Shown here in pieces: positions 6,614 through 12,453 of a stretch of 12,453 bases of DNA. The notes beneath the pieces were generated by a model that was not told the DNA's origin, did no database searches, and worked only from the letters and a program-made list of their open reading frames with translations. How positions within the stretch are numbered: position 1 is the first letter of the stretch; every line of letters begins with the position of its first letter. The position numbers and the translations under genes are program-made. Source of the DNA: Desulfobulbaceae bacterium (lineage in GTDB: Bacteria > Desulfobacterota > Desulfobulbia > Desulfobulbales > Desulfocapsaceae). The stretch is from the NCBI GenBank assembly GCA_031256095.1, contig JAIRRG010000197.1:1-12453 (forward strand), in the 5' to 3' direction.

Positions 6614-7578
6614 TGGCCGGGCTCCTTTTGGGTGGCAACGGTTTCGAGGTAAACTTCCTGAAGGTTGCGCGTGTGTGGCGTAAATTCCAGCACCTCCCAA
6701 TCGGCGGCAAGCTGACGCAGCAACCGGGCCTGCGCGGCTTCATCCGGCGGAACGGCAAGATGCCAGACGGCGGCTTCTTCCGTTGCCGCAAACTCGATCT
6801 GGCGGGTGCGCAGCCAGGCCGGGAAGGCGGACATATCCTGGCGGCTGGAAAGATGCAGGCGGAAGACGCGGTTGGCGGCGGTGGCCGCGCGGTTTTCCAG
6901 ATGCTGGTGCGAAAGCAACCGCCCTTGTTCCAGCACCAGTATGGCCATGCAGTAACTTTCCAGTTCAGCCAGGATGTGCGAGGAGATCAAAAGGGTCATG
7001 CCCTCGGCGGCAAGGCTTTTTAACAGGCGGGATAAATCGGCGCGCGCCTGGGGATCGAGGCCGGAGGCGGGTTCGTCGAGCAACAGCACCTGGGGCCGGT
7101 GGACGATGGCTTGCGCCAGGGCCAGCCGTTGCCGTTGCCCACGGGAGAGGGTTCCGGCGCGCTCTTTCAGCTTATCGGCCAGATTGACCTGTCGCGCCGC
7201 CCGCTGCGCCGCCTGTTCGGCTTCGTCTTGGGAAAGGCCGCGAGTCCGGGCGGCGTGCAGCAGGCAGCGATGGGCGCTCAGTTCCTGATACAGCCCGAAA
7301 TGGTCGGGCAGGTAGCCCATGAGCCGGTGCGCCTCGCGCGGCGCCTGCCAAATGTTCAGGCCATTTATGAAAATCTCGCCGCCCATCGGTTCTTCGAGGG
7401 CGGCCATGGCGCGCAGCAGCGTGGTTTTCCCGGCGCCATTTGGCCCGACCAGCGCCGTGATCGAGGCGGGCGGCAGCTCGAAACTGACATCGTCAAGGAC
7501 GCGATGCTCAGGATAATCGTAGTAACTGACATGCCGCACGGAAATTATTGCCGATGGCGCGGCGGGGGAAAAAGGCAT
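6610..7578 (-). CDS. ABC transporter ATP-binding protein
   Basis: A 322-residue ATPase that powers the ABC-2 permease encoded directly after it. The Walker A motif GPNGAGKT is at 45-52, the Q-loop region GYLPDHFGLY at 88-97 (Asp in place of Gln, as in many ABC-2 ATPases), the signature LSRGQ at 144-148 (Arg for the first Gly), Walker B VLLLDEP at 164-170 with D-loop SGLD, and the switch histidine H201 in ISSHILAELE. The last 110 or so residues are an accessory domain of the kind found in CcmA/NatA-type ATPases. The ATG at 7578 has GGAG six bases upstream. An ATG at 7635 is in frame but has no such site and would overlap the preceding gene. Substrate is unknown; exporters of this type handle polysaccharide, drugs, peptides or sodium. 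Confidence 0.95.
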   Translation of the reverse strand: MPFSPAAPSAIISVRHVSYYDYPEHRVLDDVSFELPPASITALVGPNGAGKTTLLRAMAALEEPMGGEIFINGLNIWQAPREAHRLMGYLPDHFGLYQELSAHRCLLHAARTRGLSQDEAEQAAQRAARQVNLADKLKERAGTLSRGQRQRLALAQAIVHRPQVLLLDEPASGLDPQARADLSRLLKSLAAEGMTLLISSHILAELESYCMAILVLEQGRLLSHQHLENRAATAANRVFRLHLSSRQDMSAFPAWLRTRQIEFAATEEAAVWHLAVPPDEAAQARLLRQLAADWEVLEFTPHTRNLQEVYLETVATQKEPGQ

Positions 7579-7625
7579 AGTGGCTCCAGTGGGAAAAGGG
7601 CTCCGACGCGACGGTATTGTATTTT

Positions 7626-8648
7626 TTACCGGCATGTCAAAGGGGGGATGACGCTTGCCGCCGTGAGCGTCACGCCAGTCAGGCAGCTATAGGGGCCGAT
7701 CTCGCAACTGGCATCAATTCGGCAGTTGGTCAGAATTGCCCCCTGGCCGACGCGGCAGCCGCGTCCAAGGCGGGTGGTGCCGAGCAGGCGGACGCTTGGT
7801 TCAAGCAGACAATCCGATTCAACTTTGGCACTCAAGGCGACAACGATGCTTTCCGGACTTTCCATGCTGACGCCAGCCAGCATCAAGGCCTGGTTGCGGC
7901 GGCGCTGGATTTCGGCATGGGCCAGGGCCAGTTCAAGGCGCGAATTGACGCCTAAAACCTCGTCCGGATCAGGGGTGATAAACTGGCAGACTTTTTGATT
8001 TGAGATGACAAGCTTTTCAATAATATCAGTAAGATAAAACTCGCCTTGGGCATTGTTGCGGTCAACCGAGGCCAAAGCCGTAAAGAGGGCATCGCGCTTG
8101 ATGAGATAAATGCCGGTATTGATGATTTTGATAACCTTTTCCTCGGGTGTCCCGTCTTTTTCCTCAACAATACCAATGACTTCTCCATCGGTCGTGGTCA
8201 GCACCCGGCCATAACCATATGGGTCGGCAACATGGGCTGTCATCAGGGTGCAGACGGCGCCATGGGCGCCAGCGCCAGAGGCGCGGTGTTGGGCCAGCAT
8301 GGCGGTCAGGCTTTCCGGTCGCAGCAGCGGCGTATCGCCGCAGAGGATCATGACGTCGCCCGTGCCCGCTGGTATCACTTTTTCGGTCAGGAGAACGGCA
8401 TGGCCGGTGCCAAGTTGCTCTTCCTGCACCACGGTTTCCGTTTTGAATCCGGCAATGGCGGCGCTGACCGCCTGGCGCTGGTGGCCGACAATAACCACGG
8501 TGCGGCCCGCTTGAAGCGGCTCGACAGCGGTTAAAACATGGTGGATCATGGGCAAAAAAAAGACCTCGTGCAGCACCTTCGCCTTGTTGGATTTCATGCG
8601 GGTGCCTTTACCGGCGGCGAGGATGACGACGGATAAATTCTTCTTCAT
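7626..8648 (-). CDS. GlmU-like UDP-HexNAc pyrophosphorylase without acetyltransferase domain
   Basis: A 340-residue nucleotidyltransferase closely resembling the uridyltransferase half of GlmU, which makes UDP-GlcNAc from GlcNAc-1-phosphate. LAAGKGTRMKS (10-20), QLGTGHAV (78-85), CGDTPLLR (103-110), INTGIY (176-181), NNAQGEFYLTD (198-208) and GVNSR (233-237) are all present. A short left-handed beta-helix follows (about 270-335, repeats such as CRVGQGAILTNCRI), but the protein ends at IPPLTCR. Full GlmU is about 456 residues, so the acetyl-CoA site and acetyltransferase histidine are missing. The end looks natural: no continuation of the helix is seen in other frames after the TAA. The ATG at 8648 is chosen because MKKNLSVVILAAG fits the family; a TTG eight codons upstream is the alternative. 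The ABC ATPase starts 47 bases downstream, so co-transcription is possible. Confidence 0.86.
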   Translation of the reverse strand: MKKNLSVVILAAGKGTRMKSNKAKVLHEVFFLPMIHHVLTAVEPLQAGRTVVIVGHQRQAVSAAIAGFKTETVVQEEQLGTGHAVLLTEKVIPAGTGDVMILCGDTPLLRPESLTAMLAQHRASGAGAHGAVCTLMTAHVADPYGYGRVLTTTDGEVIGIVEEKDGTPEEKVIKIINTGIYLIKRDALFTALASVDRNNAQGEFYLTDIIEKLVISNQKVCQFITPDPDEVLGVNSRLELALAHAEIQRRRNQALMLAGVSMESPESIVVALSAKVESDCLLEPSVRLLGTTRLGRGCRVGQGAILTNCRIDASCEIGPYSCLTGVTLTAASVIPPLTCR

Positions 8649-8686
8649 GGGCGCTTCTTTGTCTCGATTCAAGAAGGGGAGGTTTC

Positions 8687-8716
8687 ATGCCGCTGGCTGT
8701 CTGAGCGACGCGGCAT
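8687..8716. repeat. Inverted repeat between the GlmU-like gene and the ABC remnant
   Basis: ATGCCGC (8687-8693) and GCGGCAT (8710-8716) are perfect 7-base complements separated by 16 bases. Inside them GCT (8696-8698) pairs with AGC (8704-8706), so a longer bulged hairpin can form. It lies about 40 bases upstream of the GlmU-like start and just past the stop of the ABC remnant. It lacks a U-run, so it may be a leftover terminator stem or a leader structure. Confidence 0.35.
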
Positions 8717-8725
8717 CTGGCTGGC

Positions 8726-8988
8726 TCAGGCCGGGTTGGCCGGGCGACGGTCGATGATGATAACCGTTTTGTCCTGAACTTTCCCCAGGTTTCCGGCGAT
8801 AAACCGCTGTGCGCCCGCCGGGCCGAACATTGTGATTGGATCGTCGCAAATGAGAATCGGCGGCTTTTGCGGGAAGACCATGGCCAAGTCAAGACACTTC
8901 TTCCGAGCGCCGGAGAGTGTTTGATCTCTCTATAACCGACCGCCATGACCAAACCCTGCCTCAGAAGATTCGGCTTGACATTGTTCAA
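8726..8988 (-). pseudogene. Degenerate ABC-transporter ATPase C-terminal remnant, frameshifted
   Basis: Read on the minus strand, about 85 codons resemble the end of an exporter-type ABC ATPase domain (the fused kind that handles peptides or lipids). The upstream part, RQGLVMAVGYRE, is in one frame. The remainder, RDQTLSGARKKCLDLAMVFP followed by PPILICDDP and KTVIIIDRRP, is in another and ends at TGA 8726-8728. A frameshift near 8930 joins them; the second frame has an in-frame TAG just before RDQ. Compared with the family, the signature LSGGQ has become LSGAR, Walker B ends DD instead of DE, and the switch histidine is Asp. Everything N-terminal, including Walker A and the membrane domain, is missing, and similarity stops at the ars control region. 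This reads as a gene cut off when the ars operon was placed here. Confidence 0.6.
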
Positions 8989-9003
8989 AAGTTGTTGAAC
9001 GAT
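8975..9003 (+). promoter_or_regulatory. Candidate ars promoter with ArsR operator dyad
   Basis: A consensus -35 box TTGACA (8975-8980) is followed by a perfect inverted repeat GTTCAA (8983-8988) / TTGAAC (8995-9000) with a 6-base spacer. A weak -10 candidate AACGAT (8998-9003) lies 17 bases after the -35 box. A dyad placed over the promoter spacer is the normal layout for ArsR-family autorepression. If this -10 box is right, transcription would begin at or close to the ArsR ATG (9010), giving a nearly leaderless message. Alternatively the true promoter lies further upstream. Confidence 0.5.
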
Positions 9004-9009
9004 AAGCCA

Positions 9010-9378
9010 ATGGATACTAAAACCGCCGCCACTATCTTTGCCGCCTTAACCTCAGAAGCCCGGCTGGCCATTTTCCGGCTCTTGGTCAAGTACGCTCCGG
9101 CTGGCCTGGTCGCCGGCGAGATTGCCCGCATGCTGGATATTCCGAAAACCAATCTTTCCTTCCATCTGAAAAACATTGTCCACAACGGCTTGGCCAGCAT
9201 GGAGCGGGAAGGCCGCAACACGCGCTACCGGGCCAACATTCCCCTCATGCTGGAAATTATCGTTTACCTCACTGATGAATGCTGTTCAGGAAGCCCTGAT
9301 CAATGCAGGAATTTTCGGGCGGCAAGTGGGATTGCGCCGAAATTTTTGCCGCCCCATTACGATGACGACAAACCATAA
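9010..9378 (+). CDS. arsR: ArsR-family arsenic-responsive transcriptional repressor
   Basis: A 122-residue winged-helix repressor expected to bind the ars promoter and release it on binding As(III). The N-terminal part has the family pattern FAALTSEARLAIFRLL (10-25), followed by the helix-turn-helix and wing: GLVAGEIARMLDIP (32-45), TNLSFHLKNIVHNGL (47-61) and EREGRNTRYRAN (65-76). The classical ELCVCDL metal site is absent. Instead C91, C92 and C99 lie near the C-terminus (DECCSGSPDQC), like the C-terminal cysteine site of the Acidithiobacillus ferrooxidans type. The ATG at 9010 fits the family N-terminus; a start at 8917 would translate through the operator dyad and is unlikely. No good Shine-Dalgarno sequence precedes 9010. 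The gene ends 15 bases before arsM. Confidence 0.92.
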   Translation: MDTKTAATIFAALTSEARLAIFRLLVKYAPAGLVAGEIARMLDIPKTNLSFHLKNIVHNGLASMEREGRNTRYRANIPLMLEIIVYLTDECCSGSPDQCRNFRAASGIAPKFLPPHYDDDKP

Positions 9379-9393
9379 CCCCCAGGAGATGAC

Positions 9394-10326
9394 ATGAGCG
9401 CAGCAGACAAAAGCACAGCAAACGAACAAGTCAGAGAAACCGTGCGCGCCGGCTACGCAGCCATTGCCACGGGACAACAGTCCTCCTGTTGCGGCGGCGG
9501 TGGATGTTGTGGCAGCCAGCGCGGCAATCAGGCTGATCCCAACCGGCTGGCGCAAGCGATCGGCTACGATGCGGAAACCCTGGCAACCTTGCCGGAGGGC
9601 GCCAATATGGGGCTTTCCTGCGGCAACCCCATCGCCATCGCCGCTTTGCGGGAAGGGCAAACCGTGCTCGATCTCGGCAGCGGCGGCGGTTTCGATGTGT
9701 TCCAGGCCGGTGAAAAGGTAAAGGCTTCCGGTCGGGTCATCGGCGTCGATATGACTCCGGAAATGCTGGCCAAGGCCCGTCAGAACATTGAGCATTACCG
9801 GCAGCGTACCGGCCTGGATAACGTCGAGTTCCGCCTGGGCGAGATTGAACATCTGCCGGTCGCCGATGCCAGCGTTGACGTGGTGCTCTCCAACTGCGTC
9901 ATCAACCTTTCCCCGGACAAGCCGCAAGTGTGGCGCGAAATTTTCCGCGCGCTCAAACCCGGCGGCAAGATATCCGTATCTGATCTCGCCCTGTTGCAGC
10001 CGCTTCCTGACAATATCCGAGCCATGGCGGCGGCCCTGGTCGGTTGCGTGGCCGGGGCGGCATTGGTCGAGGAAACCAGGGCCATGCTGGAAAAAACCGG
10101 TTTCAAGTCGATCGTCCTGACACCAAAACCCGACTACGTGCGCAATATGCAGGACTGGAATGATCCCTTGTACCGGCAGATCGCCGAGACACTTCCAAAA
10201 GGTGAGGAAATAGCCGATTATGTCGTCAGCCTATCCATTGAGGCGCAGAAATCAAACCAGTTTATTGGCGATACCATGAAGGGTGGTTCGGAAAAAGCGA
10301 CATTAAATGCCCAAAATCCACATTAG
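9394..10326 (+). CDS. arsM: Arsenite S-adenosylmethionine methyltransferase
   Basis: It methylates trivalent arsenic stepwise with SAM in the cytoplasm, giving methylated and eventually volatile species. The 310-residue protein has the SAM motif LDLGSGGGFD (92-101), the acidic GVDMTPEML (117-125) and the ArsM-specific segments GLSCGNP (73-79), LSNCVINL (165-172) and LVGCVAGA (215-222). C76, C168 and C218 correspond to the arsenic-binding cysteines of characterised ArsM proteins. The N-terminus carries two further pairs, C32-C33 and C38-C39, within SSCCGGGGCCG; one of these probably supplies the fourth conserved cysteine. AGGAG (9384-9388) stands five bases before the ATG. It follows arsR by 15 bases and precedes the next reading frame by six, so it is part of the operon. 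An AGGA sequence overlapping its stop serves the next gene. Confidence 0.96.
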   Translation: MSAADKSTANEQVRETVRAGYAAIATGQQSSCCGGGGCCGSQRGNQADPNRLAQAIGYDAETLATLPEGANMGLSCGNPIAIAALREGQTVLDLGSGGGFDVFQAGEKVKASGRVIGVDMTPEMLAKARQNIEHYRQRTGLDNVEFRLGEIEHLPVADASVDVVLSNCVINLSPDKPQVWREIFRALKPGGKISVSDLALLQPLPDNIRAMAAALVGCVAGAALVEETRAMLEKTGFKSIVLTPKPDYVRNMQDWNDPLYRQIAETLPKGEEIADYVVSLSIEAQKSNQFIGDTMKGGSEKATLNAQNPH

Positions 10327-10332
10327 GAAAGC

Positions 10333-10939
10333 ATGTACGGCAAAAACACCGAGATGTTTGGCACCGTGCCAGCGCCCCCGCCCAGTATGCCGCCGTGTTT
10401 TTTCGCGAAAAAGGGGTAAAAACTGTTTTGGAACTGGGCGCGGGCCAGGGGCGGGATAGCCTTTTCTTTGCCAGTCAAGGCTTTCATGTCCACGCTCTCG
10501 ATTACTCAAGTATCGGCGTCTCCGAAATTGAAAAAAAGCCCTTGCCGAAGGCTGTTCGCACACTATGTCGGCAATGCTCCACGATGTCAGGCAGGCCCTG
10601 CCTTTCGCCAACAGCTCTTTCGATGCCTGTTATGCCCATATGCTTTTTTGCATGGCCCTGACAACGCCTGAGCTCCACTTCCTTTCCTCGGAAATAAAAC
10701 GCGTGCTGAAGCCAAAAGGGATTTGTGTCTATACTGTCAGGCATACTGGCGATGCCCACTATAAAACCGGCATTCACCGCAGAGAAGATATGTACGAAGT
10801 GGGTGGCTTCATCGTCCATTTTTTCAGCAAGGAAAAAATTGATGAACTTGCCGCTGGCTATGAAGTCCTTGATATTCACCAATTTGAAGAGGGCGGTCTG
10901 CCAAGGAAATTGTTCCGCGTCACAATGGAAAAAGTGTAA
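10333..10939 (+). pseudogene. Class I SAM-dependent methyltransferase with two frameshifts
   Basis: An arsenic-operon methyltransferase broken, as written, by two single-base losses. It starts at ATG 10333 (AGGA four bases upstream) with MYGKNTE. The frame must then change near 10352-10354 to continue DVWHRASAPAQYAAVFF and the SAM motif VLELGAGQGRD. A second change is needed in the seven-A run 10531-10537 to continue KKALAEGCSHT, HDVRQALPFANSSFDACYAH, the KRVLKPKG strand motif and the conserved YEVGGFIVHFF and EEGGLPRK elements, ending at TAA 10937-10939. Corrected length is 202 residues, a complete domain. The rest of the protein looks conserved, so decay is recent, or the losses are sequencing errors, or the second is a programmed -1 shift. 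The fold is TehB/UbiE-like but lacks the ArsM cysteine set, so a role in arsenic methylation is not shown. Confidence 0.8.
10532..10538 (+). other. dnaX-type slippery heptamer A AAA AAG in the methyltransferase frame
   Basis: The bases read A AAA AAG in phase with the upstream frame (codons GAA AAA AAG CCC from 10530). A -1 slip here gives exactly the downstream frame that encodes the rest of the methyltransferase (KKALAEG). A short possible stem, AGCC (10537-10540) with GGCT (10550-10553), follows almost immediately, closer than usual for a stimulatory structure. Whether slippage occurs, or one A was simply lost, cannot be told from sequence alone. Confidence 0.4.
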
Positions 10940-10993
10940 GGCGGCAAGGTGCCCAGCCTAGCGACCGAGGACCGTGAATAAGGAATCTATGTG

Positions 10994-11434
10994 ATGAAAA
11001 GTAAAGTGAATGAGGCCGTAGCCTGCTTTAACAGCGGCTTTAACTGTTCTCAGTCCATATTGTCGACATACTGTGAAGAATTTGGTTTGGATAAAAAGAC
11101 CGCTCTAAAAATCGCTTCCGGCTTTGGCGGTGGAATGGGCAGGCTGCAAGAGACATGCGGGGCCGTGTTGGGCGCTTATCTGCTCATCGGCTTGAAACAT
11201 GGCCACTTCTTACCAGAAGATCGCGATTCCAAAGAAAAAGCCTACGCCTTGATACAGGAATTTGCCATGCGATTTAAGGAAAGAAACAAAACAACAAACT
11301 GCCGTGAACTTTTAGGTGTTGATTTCATCACCGGCAACAAACAGGTAGCATCGGAGCGGGTAAAAAAGCTCTGCCCGAAGATGGTTCAGGACGCTGCCGA
11401 AATCATAGAGCAAATAAAAGTCGTGGCGCCATGA
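10994..11434 (+). CDS. C_GCAxxG_C_C family putative redox-active protein
   Basis: A 146-residue soluble, cysteine-rich protein of the C_GCAxxG_C_C family (TIGR01909 type), named for its spaced cysteine pattern. Numbered from the preceding in-frame GTG (10991), the cysteines are C12, C19, C28, C56, C104 and C128. They include the FNCSQSIL start, the TCGAVLGA core that gives the family its name, NCREL and the final KKLCPKM. The family is thought to be redox-active and to bind a metal or cluster, but no biochemical role is firmly known to me. AAGGAA (10979-10984) lies nine bases before the ATG at 10994, and the GTG just before it is an alternative. The stop overlaps the arsC start as ATGA (11431-11434), which ties expression to arsenate reductase. 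It could supply or shuttle electrons, or hold As(III), but this is inference. Confidence 0.9.
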   Translation: MKSKVNEAVACFNSGFNCSQSILSTYCEEFGLDKKTALKIASGFGGGMGRLQETCGAVLGAYLLIGLKHGHFLPEDRDSKEKAYALIQEFAMRFKERNKTTNCRELLGVDFITGNKQVASERVKKLCPKMVQDAAEIIEQIKVVAP

Positions 11435-11901
11435 ACATTCTCTTTTTATGCACGGGCAATTCCTGCCGCTCGATTATCGCCGAAGCCCTGCTCAGGTCAA
11501 TGGCTCCGCCGGGCGTGGCCACACAGAGCGCCGGCAGCAAGCCCGCCGGATTTGTCCATCCCCGTGCTCTGGCCGTACTCAAGGATGCCGGAATAACCAC
11601 AGCCGGCTTAACCAGCAAATCATGGGACAATCTGCCGCAAAAGCCGGATGCGGTGATAACCCTGTGCGCCGATGCGGCGGGAGAAGCCTGCCCGCTGTAT
11701 TTCGGTAATGTCATCCGCAGCCATTGGGGAATGCCCGACCCGGCCAAGGCGTGGGGGGATGAAGCAGCAATCGCCGCCTATGCCGACACCCTTGCCGTAC
11801 TCCGCCGACGGATACATGCTCTGGTGCAACAGCTTGCAACGGAACCGGACATGGACACAGCTCGGCTCCAGACGGTTCTTGACGGCATTGCCGCCATGTG
11901 A
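11431..11901 (+). CDS. arsC: Arsenate reductase, low-molecular-weight phosphatase type
   Basis: It reduces arsenate to arsenite in the cytoplasm using a cysteine relay, then is recycled by thioredoxin or a similar donor. The 156-residue protein begins MNILFLCTGNSCRS, containing the phosphatase loop CX5R with nucleophile C7 and R13. The resolving cysteines are C79 and C87 in ITLCADAAGEACPLYFG, and WGMPDPAKAWG (99-109) carries the catalytic aspartate, all as in the thioredoxin-coupled ArsC family (Staphylococcus aureus pI258 type). The extra C12 inside the loop is typical. Its start overlaps the preceding GCAxxG gene by four bases, and the arsenite pump starts 15 bases after its stop. It is unrelated in fold to the glutaredoxin-dependent ArsC of enterobacteria. 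Confidence 0.96.
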   Translation: MNILFLCTGNSCRSIIAEALLRSMAPPGVATQSAGSKPAGFVHPRALAVLKDAGITTAGLTSKSWDNLPQKPDAVITLCADAAGEACPLYFGNVIRSHWGMPDPAKAWGDEAAIAAYADTLAVLRRRIHALVQQLATEPDMDTARLQTVLDGIAAM

Positions 11902-11916
11902 GGGAACAGAAAATTC

Positions 11917-12453
11917 ATGAGCCAATCGACGCTACATAAACTTTCCTTTCTCGACCGCTACCTGACCTTGTGGATTTTCCTCGCCATGTTCGTTGGCGTC
12001 GGGCTTGGCTGGGCCGCGCCTGGCGTGAAGGAGGTCATTAACTTTTTTCAAGCGGGGACTACCAATATTCCCATTGCCATCGGGCTTATCTTGATGATGT
12101 ATCCGCCCTTGGCAAAGGTGAAATACGAACGACTCGGAGAAGTATTCCGTAACCGCAAGGTGCTGCTCCTTTCTCTGCTGCAGAACTGGATCATCGGCCC
12201 GGTTCTTATGTCCCTCTTGGCGATTACCTTTCTTGCCGGCAATAACAGCTACATGCTGGGTCTTATCCTCATTGGCCTTGCCCGCTGTATCGCCATGGTC
12301 ATTGTCTGGAACGACCTTGCCGGTGGCGACCGGGAGTATTGCGCCGGGCTGGTGGCCTTCAATTCCATTTTCCAGGTGCTTTTTTTCTCGGTTTACGCCT
12401 ATGTGGTCATCACCGTGCTGCCGCGCTGGCTCGGCTTGTCCGGGGCAGTGGTG
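11917..12453 (+). CDS. acr3: Arsenite efflux transporter, ACR3 family (3' end outside window)
   Basis: An inner-membrane permease that exports arsenite, completing the operon's detoxification route. The first 179 codons are present and open to the window end; full members have about 350-400 residues. After a short N-terminus (LSFLDRYLTLWIFLAMFVGV) there are about five hydrophobic segments, at roughly 16-34, 50-66, 82-105, 112-131 and 143-168. The diagnostic motif ARCIAMVIVWNDLAGGDREY (122-141) is present with C124, the conserved cysteine required for transport in characterised Acr3 proteins. LVAFNSIFQV (145-154) follows, also conserved. AGGGA (11901-11905), overlapping the arsC stop, lies 11 bases before the ATG, slightly far but usable. 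This is the ACR3 family rather than ArsB. Confidence 0.97.
   Translation, partial: MSQSTLHKLSFLDRYLTLWIFLAMFVGVGLGWAAPGVKEVINFFQAGTTNIPIAIGLILMMYPPLAKVKYERLGEVFRNRKVLLLSLLQNWIIGPVLMSLLAITFLAGNNSYMLGLILIGLARCIAMVIVWNDLAGGDREYCAGLVAFNSIFQVLFFSVYAYVVITVLPRWLGLSGAVV

Noticed and set aside
7616..7640. TTGACA (7640-7635, minus strand) with TACAAT (7621-7616) as a promoter for the ABC genes
   Set aside because: Both boxes are good but the spacer is only 13 bases, too short for a sigma-70 promoter, and the -35 box lies inside the GlmU-like coding region.
8608..8988. A 126-codon minus-strand frame spanning the ABC remnant and the start of the GlmU-like gene
   Set aside because: Only its first part (RQGLVMAVGYRE) fits the ABC remnant; the rest is the wrong frame and runs into the GlmU-like coding sequence.
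8917..9009. An upstream extension of ArsR by 31 residues
   Set aside because: It would translate through the operator dyad, does not match ArsR-family N-termini and has no supporting ribosome binding site.
1..12453. Search for tRNA, rRNA, CRISPR repeats, insertion sequences and attachment sites
   Set aside because: Nothing recognisable was found by eye on either strand; no repeated spacer-like units, transposase motifs or tRNA cloverleaf patterns were seen.

Overview
The window reads as chromosomal DNA from a Gram-negative, probably anaerobic bacterium. A Desulfobacterota-type (former deltaproteobacterial) host is my best guess, at low confidence. It rests on a stand-alone AICAR transformylase, a short GlmU-like nucleotidyltransferase without its acetyltransferase half, and a GCAxxG-type redox protein. 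No rRNA, tRNA, CRISPR array or insertion sequence was recognised.

Left part (1-8.65 kb): mostly housekeeping and cell-envelope genes, nearly all on the minus strand. In order they are: the 3' end of a malate:quinone oxidoreductase gene (plus strand); UDP-glucose 6-dehydrogenase (minus); a small SleB-type cell wall hydrolase (plus) behind a 335-base intergenic region; a DegT-family sugar aminotransferase resembling KdnA; an AICAR formyltransferase with a good sigma-70-type promoter; an ABC-2 permease and its ATPase, coupled by an ATGA overlap; and a GlmU-like UDP-sugar pyrophosphorylase. UDP-glucuronate formation, an amino-sugar aminotransferase and a UDP-HexNAc-type pyrophosphorylase together suggest supply of precursors for surface polysaccharide. 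The genes are not one operon.

Boundary (8.65-9.0 kb): a decayed, frameshifted end of an ABC-transporter ATPase domain lies on the minus strand. It has eroded signature, Walker B and H-loop motifs and stops being recognisable where the ars control region begins.

Right part (9.0-12.45 kb, plus strand): a compact arsenic operon, arsR - arsM - [SAM methyltransferase with two frameshifts] - C_GCAxxG_C_C protein - arsC - acr3 (cut by the window end). ArsR would sense As(III). ArsC (LMW-phosphatase fold) reduces arsenate to arsenite, Acr3 exports arsenite, and ArsM methylates it. The extra methyltransferase and the cysteine-rich GCAxxG protein sit between arsM and arsC. The GCAxxG gene overlaps arsC by ATGA, so it is probably translated as part of the detoxification unit. 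These two are the least understood parts of the window. The methyltransferase needs two single-base corrections to be read through, and the second falls exactly on a dnaX-like A AAA AAG slippery heptamer.
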